Position numbers and translations under genes: made by a program
Part shown: positions 25,554-30,044 of the stretch, in pieces
Numbering within the stretch: position 1 is the first letter of the stretch
Layout of the letters: each line of letters begins with the position of its first letter
Assembly (NCBI GenBank): GCA_036505795.1
Contig: DASXSU010000108.1
Coordinates: 1 to 30,044 of the forward strand
Length of the DNA stretch: 30,044 nt
Direction: 5' to 3'
Source: NS-11 sp036505795
GTDB taxonomy: Bacteria > Nitrospirota > Nitrospiria > Nitrospirales > NS-4
Notes under the pieces: generated by a model
Told to the model about the DNA's origin: nothing
The model's database searches: none
The model's input: only the letters and a program-made list of their open reading frames with translations

Positions 25554-26987
25554 TTATCGGGAAGGCCCGGTGGACACCGGATGCGCCTTTGCGATCAAAG
25601 GCTTGAGCCGTTCCACACCTTCGCGCATCTTATTATCAAAGCCGGCGGTGTCCACTCCACGCGCGGACTTCCGAAGAAAGGTTTCCCAGGCCAGTAACGC
25701 ATCCTCCCGCAGACCCCTGGCCTCGAGAGCCAGCCCTAGGTTGTAGGACACCATCCACGAGGTGGGATCGGAATCAAGTGCCCGACGAAATTCCTGAATC
25801 GCCTCATCGAAACGACCTGTCTTCAGAAGGACCGTGCCGAGATTATTGTGCGCCAATTGCGATCCTGGATTGTTCTGGATTGCCGCCCGGTAGAATTCGA
25901 TGGCGCGATCGCGGTTCCCGCTGCGCTCCCACGCTAACCCGGCATCCGCCAGGAGCGCGGAGTCTTTCGGGGTGAAGCGAAGGGCCCGCTGGTATGCCTG
26001 CAACGCCTGATCCCATCGTCCCAATGATGCCGCAACGAGTCCTAGGTTTCGGGTGATCCAAGGGGCTTCGGGCCGGAGGGTTGCAGCGTTTTCATAATGA
26101 AACACCGCAAGGTTTAAGAGATCCTGATCCTCTTGAAGCGCCATCGCCAGTGTGTGCAATAAATGTCCGGTGGCAAACGATCGGTTGGCCTCCGCGTTGG
26201 CATCGACGCTGTCGCTTGCCTCTAGCCTTTTGGGCGGGGCAGGCGAACTAGTGAGAAGACGGTTCGAGGCAAGCCATTTCCGAATGACCGCGGCCGGAAT
26301 CGAGTAACCGATGCCTGACTTCATGATCACGCTGCCAATGGCGGCGCCACTTCGATCTTTAGCGCGTTCCAGGTACGGGACAGTATGGACGACCATGCCG
26401 TGAACTTCATGGGAGCCCAGACTGATCAGAGGCCCGCCGCTGTTGCCAAAGTTGAAGTTTGCAGTTGTCTGAATAAAGGGAGTGCTCCGGCTTTTGGTGC
26501 GGGTCCGACCCTCAACGAGTCCATTAGCATAGCCTGCCACAACGGTGGGATGCAGGACGAAGCCCATTTGCAAAATATCCGTAATCCGTGGGTACCCGAC
26601 CGCAATCACATCCTCTCCGTCATCCGGAGGCTGCTCTGCCAATGGGAGACTGATGCGGCTGTCTTTGAGGGGAATCCGCAAGGCGGCCAGATCTAGGTCC
26701 GAATCGATTACAATCATCTGCGGGTTGGGAAAAACCTGCTGATCCTGAACGTAGATTAAGAGCCGGGTATAATCTTCCACCACATGGGCATTGGTGATAA
26801 GCAGCCCGTCGTGATCCACAAAAAACCCGCTGCCCAGCGAGATGCTGTGTGTAGTATCGTTAACGGCGACGACTAGGGCGGTGGCGGCTTTGGCCTGGCG
26901 ATACAGCTCGCCGCGAGAACCGGCAAAGGCATGGGAAGTGACGAGGAGAGTGAGAAAAAGAAGGGCCGTGGTAAGGAGACGGGCCAT
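25554..26987 (-). CDS. Exported trypsin-like serine protease with C-terminal TPRs
   Basis: 477 residues. A signal peptide (LLTTALLFLTLLVTSHAFA, 4-22) sends it to the periplasm. The protease domain (about 30-240) has the full triad: H68 (ITNAHVVED), D99 (DSDLDLAAL) and S183 (FGNSGGPL). This is the HtrA/DegP-like S1C type, but no PDZ domain follows. Residues about 265-440 instead hold TPR-like helix pairs: LAVFHYENAATLRPEAPWI, LGRWDQALQAYQRALRFTP, SGNRDRAIEFYRAAIQNNP and TGRFDEAIQEFRRALDSDP, then a fifth partial unit. The TPRs probably bind partner proteins. The ATG at 26987 has no clear ribosome site. Its start faces the cupredoxin-like gene across a 429-base gap. A role in envelope stress is plausible, not shown. 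Confidence 0.92.
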   Translation of the reverse strand: MARLLTTALLFLTLLVTSHAFAGSRGELYRQAKAATALVVAVNDTTHSISLGSGFFVDHDGLLITNAHVVEDYTRLLIYVQDQQVFPNPQMIVIDSDLDLAALRIPLKDSRISLPLAEQPPDDGEDVIAVGYPRITDILQMGFVLHPTVVAGYANGLVEGRTRTKSRSTPFIQTTANFNFGNSGGPLISLGSHEVHGMVVHTVPYLERAKDRSGAAIGSVIMKSGIGYSIPAAVIRKWLASNRLLTSSPAPPKRLEASDSVDANAEANRSFATGHLLHTLAMALQEDQDLLNLAVFHYENAATLRPEAPWITRNLGLVAASLGRWDQALQAYQRALRFTPKDSALLADAGLAWERSGNRDRAIEFYRAAIQNNPGSQLAHNNLGTVLLKTGRFDEAIQEFRRALDSDPTSWMVSYNLGLALEARGLREDALLAWETFLRKSARGVDTAGFDNKMREGVERLKPLIAKAHPVSTGPSR

Positions 26988-27000
26988 ACTTTAGGGGAAC

Positions 27001-27028
27001 GTTGTACCATACCTGCCTGTAAATGCAA
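27001..27028 (-). promoter_or_regulatory. Possible promoter for the TPR protease
   Basis: On the minus strand TTGCAT (27028-27023), 16 bases, then TACAAC (27006-27001) with TGG directly before it as an extended -10. The expected start lies close to the ATG at 26987, which would give a very short leader and would fit the missing ribosome site. The match is only moderate. Confidence 0.3.
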
Positions 27029-27108
27029 GAAAATTTTTTAAAGTCGCTTACGGAGAAGATCTAGCCCGAGTGATACCATCCGCCTGACAGAATTACAGGT
27101 CGGGCGAC

Positions 27109-27137
27109 TTGACAAATCGAATAAGGACGAGTATAAG
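27109..27137 (+). promoter_or_regulatory. Strong sigma-70-type promoter for the cupredoxin-like gene
   Basis: TTGACA (27109-27114), a 17-base spacer and TATAAG (27132-27137). Transcription from near 27144 would give a leader of about 270 bases before the gene at 27417. I see no convincing gene in 26988-27416; the open frame at 27109-27297 and a 26-codon frame at 27140-27220 overlap the promoter and have no ribosome site. Confidence 0.7.
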
Positions 27138-27314
27138 CCATGAAAGGACTACGACGGTCGTCGATGCAGCCACTCCTTCCCGAAAAGCGGCGTGTGCGAC
27201 CTCACCTAGAGCAACATTAAGTCGGTTTGTTATGCTTTCTGCTTTGGGTCTTCTACAAGTTCAAGCACTTGCTTCGTTGGCATATTCCCTGCTGTGATTC
27301 TCTATGGGAAGGGT

Positions 27315-27345
27315 CGGGGGCAGGTGTGACAGCCCCCGTGGGCTG
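27315..27345 (+). promoter_or_regulatory. Leader with two mutually exclusive hairpins
   Basis: Hairpin 1 pairs CGGGGGC (27315-27321) with GCCCCCG (27332-27338). Hairpin 2 pairs CAGCCC (27330-27335) with GGGCTG (27340-27345) around a CCGT loop. They share 27332-27335 and cannot form together. Neither has a T-tract, so control by attenuation is not shown. They lie about 70 bases before the start codon. Confidence 0.4.
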
Positions 27346-27416
27346 GGCGCGTGATAGGGTAAGGTAAAGACGAGCTGTCATCTGCAGTGATAACTTCAAG
27401 TCAAGGAGGATGTGGG

Positions 27417-28217
27417 ATGAAGAAGGTAAGCATAGTCTCAGTTTTGGCTGTTGGGGCGCTGGCGTTGGTCACCGCTCCTATGGCGTCATGGGCAGGGGGA
27501 ACGGTAGAAGGTAAAGTAACGTTTGCGGGCAAGGCGCCGGCGCCGAAGGAGTTCTTGTTCTCCAAGTTCCCGAATCCCAAGTTTTGCATCAAGAACCCAA
27601 GTAAGGACGCCAAGGGAGAAAAGCGCCTGTTGAAGGAAGTAGAAGTGGGGAAGGACGGCGGACTCAAAGGTGCCGTGGTCGCCATCCAAGGCATTACCGA
27701 TGAGAAATTCGTGGCCGAGTTCAAGGGCGATGAAGTCCAGGCTGAATTGTGCGAGTTCAAGCCGTATACCACGGTCGTCGTGGCGGAGCAAAAATCGTTT
27801 CGCGTCATGAATCATGATGCCGATCCCGATGATCCCAAGTCGGTCAAGGGCGTGCTGCACAACCCGCACTCCTTTGAACAGATGGGTGCTAGCTCTACGA
27901 CGATTTTCAACATCGCGCTGCCGGAGAAGGACAAAGGCCTCGACAAGCCAATCAAGCTCCGCAAGGCCGCTCAAGGATCCGTCCTGAGAATGCAGTGCGA
28001 TCAGCATGAGTTCATGCAGACCTGGGGACTGCCGATCACGAACCCGTACTACGCGATCGTGGGTGAAGACGGTAAGTTCGAAATCAAGGACGTCCCGGCC
28101 GGCAAGTACAAGCTGGTGGCCTGGCATCCGGCATTGAACGGTAAGAAGGTCATGGAGCAGGACATTGAAGTGAAGGACGGGGCACAGGCGAACGCAAAGT
28201 TCGAGTTCAAGCCGTAA
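27417..28217 (+). CDS. Exported cupredoxin-like / carboxypeptidase-regulatory-like protein
   Basis: 266 residues from ATG 27417, with an excellent AAGGAGGA (27403-27410) six bases upstream. A Lys-rich signal peptide ends near ASWAG (27). Residues about 115-205 look like a cupredoxin: an SFRVMNHDADP strand, HNPHSF (H148, H151), and MQCDQHEFM (C194, H197, M200). One His early and then C-x2-H-x2-M late matches type 1 copper ligand order. Residues about 210-266 (NPYYAIVGEDGKFEIKDVPA, then YKLVAWHP) are a carboxypeptidase-regulatory-like beta-sandwich. Related two-part proteins occur in Nitrospira and Planctomycetes (recalled, not searched), and their role is not settled; copper binding or periplasmic electron transfer is inferred. 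The strong promoter, ribosome site and terminator suggest high expression as a single gene. Confidence 0.82.
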   Translation: MKKVSIVSVLAVGALALVTAPMASWAGGTVEGKVTFAGKAPAPKEFLFSKFPNPKFCIKNPSKDAKGEKRLLKEVEVGKDGGLKGAVVAIQGITDEKFVAEFKGDEVQAELCEFKPYTTVVVAEQKSFRVMNHDADPDDPKSVKGVLHNPHSFEQMGASSTTIFNIALPEKDKGLDKPIKLRKAAQGSVLRMQCDQHEFMQTWGLPITNPYYAIVGEDGKFEIKDVPAGKYKLVAWHPALNGKKVMEQDIEVKDGAQANAKFEFKP

Positions 28218-28238
28218 CCCGTTTAGAGAGACCTCTCA

Positions 28239-28271
28239 AGGCGGCGAAGCCTGTGCTTCGCCGCCTTTTTT
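28239..28271 (+). terminator. Strong intrinsic terminator after the cupredoxin-like gene
   Basis: AGGCGGCGAAGC (28239-28250), loop CTGT, GCTTCGCCGCCT (28255-28266) form a perfect 12-bp stem followed directly by a T-tract to 28271. It lies 21 bases after the stop codon. It would separate this gene from the methyltransferase gene downstream. Confidence 0.93.
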
Positions 28272-28351
28272 ATGCCTCACCACCGGCCGCGCGTCCTTGC
28301 CTTCTTCCAGACCCTTGACATAGAATCCATTTTCTTTTCAAAGGAGACAAG

Positions 28352-29329
28352 GTGGCGCGAAGTCTCTCGCTCGCTGAGATATTTCAGCTCGGTTACTATT
28401 GGGAGTGCAAGGTCCTCCTGACTGCCGTGAAGCTCGACCTCTTCGGGGCAATCGCCGGGCAGGCCAGGACACCAGCCGAGGTCGCCCGCCGGTTGCATGC
28501 GGATCCTCACGCGGTCGAACTGCTCATGAACGCTCTGGTGGCGATCGGGCTGCTCCGTAAGAGCGCAGAACATTTTGTTAACTCTCCCGAGGCCGATCAG
28601 TGTCTCGTTAAAGGAAGTCCCCAGTATGCCGGGCATCTCCTTTTGCTGCAGGATGCCGAATGGGAGAACTGGGGAAAACTTGAGACAACGATCCAGACTG
28701 GCAAATCTCCTGTTAAGGAGCATCTCTTCCGCTCCGATCCCCGCCTGGCCGAAAACGTGTTACTCGTCCTGCACCGCGTGGCGCTTCAGCATGCACCGAC
28801 TCTCGCGCGCCAGATCGATCTGACGGGTGCTCACACCCTCCTCGACCTCGGTGGGGGGGCTGGCACACATGCCATGGCCTTTTGCCAAGCCTACCCCTCT
28901 CTTCGGGCCACTGTCTTTGATCTCCCCGAAACCCTTCAGACAACAGCCCGGCTTGTGAAGGATGCCAAGCTGGAGGACCGGATTACGCTTCTTCCCGGGG
29001 ACTTCAACCAAGACCCGCTGGGTGGTCCTTATGACGCCGTCCTCATGTCGGACATCCTTCATTACCAAGACGCTGGGACGAATGCGGCGCTCGTTCGCAA
29101 GGTCTACCTGGCCTTGGATGTGGCGGGATGTGTCATCATCAAAGACCGATTCTTGGATGAGGATCGAACTGCTCCGGCCTGGACTGCCGTGTTCGCCGTA
29201 CATCTGATGGTGAATACCGAGAAGGGACGCTGCTACACGCTCAATGAAGTGTCGGAATGGCTGACGGCAACCGGGTTTAGACAGCTGGAAGAGATCGAAC
29301 GCTCCTCTATTGTGAAGGGCATGAAGTGA
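28352..29329 (+). CDS. SAM-dependent O-methyltransferase
   Basis: 325 residues from a GTG at 28352, with AAGGAG five bases upstream (28341-28346). The N-terminal winged-helix dimerisation domain (1-100, LSLAEIFQLGYYWECKVLLT, with ARTPAEVARRLHADP and LLMNALVAIGLL) and the C-terminal Rossmann domain are the layout of family 2 O-methyltransferases (hydroxyneurosporene/plant OMT-like). SAM motifs: LLDLGGGAGTHAM (163-175), VFDLPETL (188-195), LLPGDFNQDPLG (213-224) and AVLMSDILHYQD (229-240). The substrate cannot be read from sequence. A TTGACA at 28315-28320 could be a -35 box but has no good -10 partner. The downstream membrane gene overlaps its last four bases. Confidence 0.88.
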   Translation: MARSLSLAEIFQLGYYWECKVLLTAVKLDLFGAIAGQARTPAEVARRLHADPHAVELLMNALVAIGLLRKSAEHFVNSPEADQCLVKGSPQYAGHLLLLQDAEWENWGKLETTIQTGKSPVKEHLFRSDPRLAENVLLVLHRVALQHAPTLARQIDLTGAHTLLDLGGGAGTHAMAFCQAYPSLRATVFDLPETLQTTARLVKDAKLEDRITLLPGDFNQDPLGGPYDAVLMSDILHYQDAGTNAALVRKVYLALDVAGCVIIKDRFLDEDRTAPAWTAVFAVHLMVNTEKGRCYTLNEVSEWLTATGFRQLEEIERSSIVKGMK

Positions 29330-30044
29330 AGGAGTTTCTCGCGCGACCGGGGTTTCTCGGTACCGCCGCAACCTTAGGCGGTGACTTGAGCCAGGTGATG
29401 GCGATGCTCTTCACAGCTCTTTTTATCATCGGGTGGGTGCAGGCTCGAAAAAAACTCGGCAATGCTCACCACTGGCTGGTTTTGGGCGGCATGGTGGCAA
29501 TGCTCGCGTTTTTTACGAGCTATTATTTGTTTCGCCAACTCGGGGTCCTGGCGTTTGAAGGCCGCACCGGCTTCAGCGGCTCGGACTTCATGTACTACCG
29601 GGTGTTCATTCCGCTTCTGACCTTTCACATCATGCTGGTGATCGTTGGCCTGGTCATGGCGATCTACATGATCGTTCTCGGTTTTCGCACTCAGCGGTTC
29701 GTCGGCGGCAGGCGTGATTTGCGGCCGGGGCTTCTGAAAGTCCGTCGTGAAAAATTAGTAAAGATTTTTGGTATCAGCGGCGCAGTCCTTCTAGGGTTAT
29801 ATGCGATTCTCGGAACCAGATTTGGGACCGATTTTTCCCTGCGCCGGCTGGTCGTCTATTTGTCGGGCCTCCTTGTCTTGGCATTCGTGCTGGCCATCGA
29901 GAAACTCTTCGAAAAGATGTGGCCTGATGGAAGCCGGCGTCATCGGATCCTCGGCCGATTTACGATGATTGTGTACTGCATTTTGTTCGTGACCGGTACC
30001 ACGACCTATACAATGTTGTACATCCTGTATCCAGGCAAAATCGG
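29326..30044 (+). CDS. DUF420-like membrane protein (3' end cut by window)
   Basis: The frame opens with GTG at 29326, overlapping the methyltransferase stop (GTGA, 29326-29329), and stays open to the window edge, giving at least 239 residues. AAGGGC lies upstream as ribosome site. About six hydrophobic helices are visible: MLFTALFIIGWV, WLVLGGMVAMLAFFTSYYLF, FIPLLTFHIMLVIVGLVMAI, IFGISGAVLLGLYAIL, VVYLSGLLVLAFVLAI and MIVYCILFVTGTTTYTMLYI. The YR-x(n)-F-H pattern around YYRVFIPLLTFHI and the loop VRREKLVKIFG fit DUF420 integral membrane proteins, some of which neighbour cytochrome oxidase genes. Function unknown. The overlap implies coupled expression with the methyltransferase. Confidence 0.7.
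   Translation, partial: MKEFLARPGFLGTAATLGGDLSQVMAMLFTALFIIGWVQARKKLGNAHHWLVLGGMVAMLAFFTSYYLFRQLGVLAFEGRTGFSGSDFMYYRVFIPLLTFHIMLVIVGLVMAIYMIVLGFRTQRFVGGRRDLRPGLLKVRREKLVKIFGISGAVLLGLYAILGTRFGTDFSLRRLVVYLSGLLVLAFVLAIEKLFEKMWPDGSRRHRILGRFTMIVYCILFVTGTTTYTMLYILYPGKI

Noticed and set aside
27109..27297. 62-residue frame before the cupredoxin-like gene
   Set aside because: It starts inside the -35 box of a strong promoter and has neither ribosome site nor protein-like composition.
1..30044. tRNA, rRNA, CRISPR array or insertion sequence
   Set aside because: No cloverleaf-type T-loop sequence, no regularly spaced repeat array and no transposase or integrase frame was seen on either strand.

Overview
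The window is a gene-dense, GC-rich bacterial chromosome segment with two long opposed gene blocks. No plasmid, phage or transposase gene, tRNA, rRNA or CRISPR array is visible. Gene content (a heat-shock operon without hrcA beside it, a TreS-maltokinase fusion next to GlgE, IPT- and YCF48-repeat exported proteins, a cupredoxin-like exported protein beside an O-methyltransferase and a DUF420 protein) fits an environmental Gram-negative such as a Nitrospirota (Nitrospira-like) bacterium. That placement is inference; no marker gene settles it.

Layout: (1) 1-601 holds no convincing gene. It carries two copies of an ~83-bp direct repeat, an inverted copy of its core, and a good sigma-70 promoter. 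(2) 602-3172 (+) encodes two exported beta-repeat proteins: five IPT/TIG repeats, then a YCF48-type propeller. (3) 13797-3229 (-) is a nine-gene same-strand run: hypothetical, valS, nadC, birA, coaX, grpE, dnaK, dnaJ, rsmE. Several neighbours overlap by 4 bp, which suggests co-transcription and translational coupling. It joins aminoacylation, NAD, biotin and CoA cofactor genes to the DnaK chaperone system. The valS reading frame is broken by an in-frame TAA just after the HMGH catalytic motif. (4) 13970-14530 (+) is a DJ-1/PfpI protein divergent from that run. The two -35 boxes form an inverted repeat.

(5) 26987-14558 (-) is a second same-strand run: trypsin-like protease with TPRs, an unknown protein with a sigma-region-4-like helix-turn-helix, a small overlapping ORF, two GT-A glycosyltransferases (one GT81/GpgS-like), a small MscS-related membrane protein, GlgE, TreS-maltokinase and 3-methyladenine DNA glycosylase. 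TreS, maltokinase and GlgE form the known route trehalose -> maltose -> maltose-1-phosphate -> alpha-glucan. The glycosyltransferases and membrane protein suggest a compatible-solute or osmotic-stress locus. A branching enzyme is not in the window. Between the membrane protein and the second glycosyltransferase lies a GC-rich tandem repeat whose hairpins carry T-tracts on the opposite strand.

(6) 27109-30044 (+) starts with a strong promoter and a leader with two mutually exclusive hairpins. It continues with an exported cupredoxin-like/carboxypeptidase-regulatory-like protein, a strong terminator, an O-methyltransferase and an overlapping DUF420-like membrane protein that runs off the window edge.
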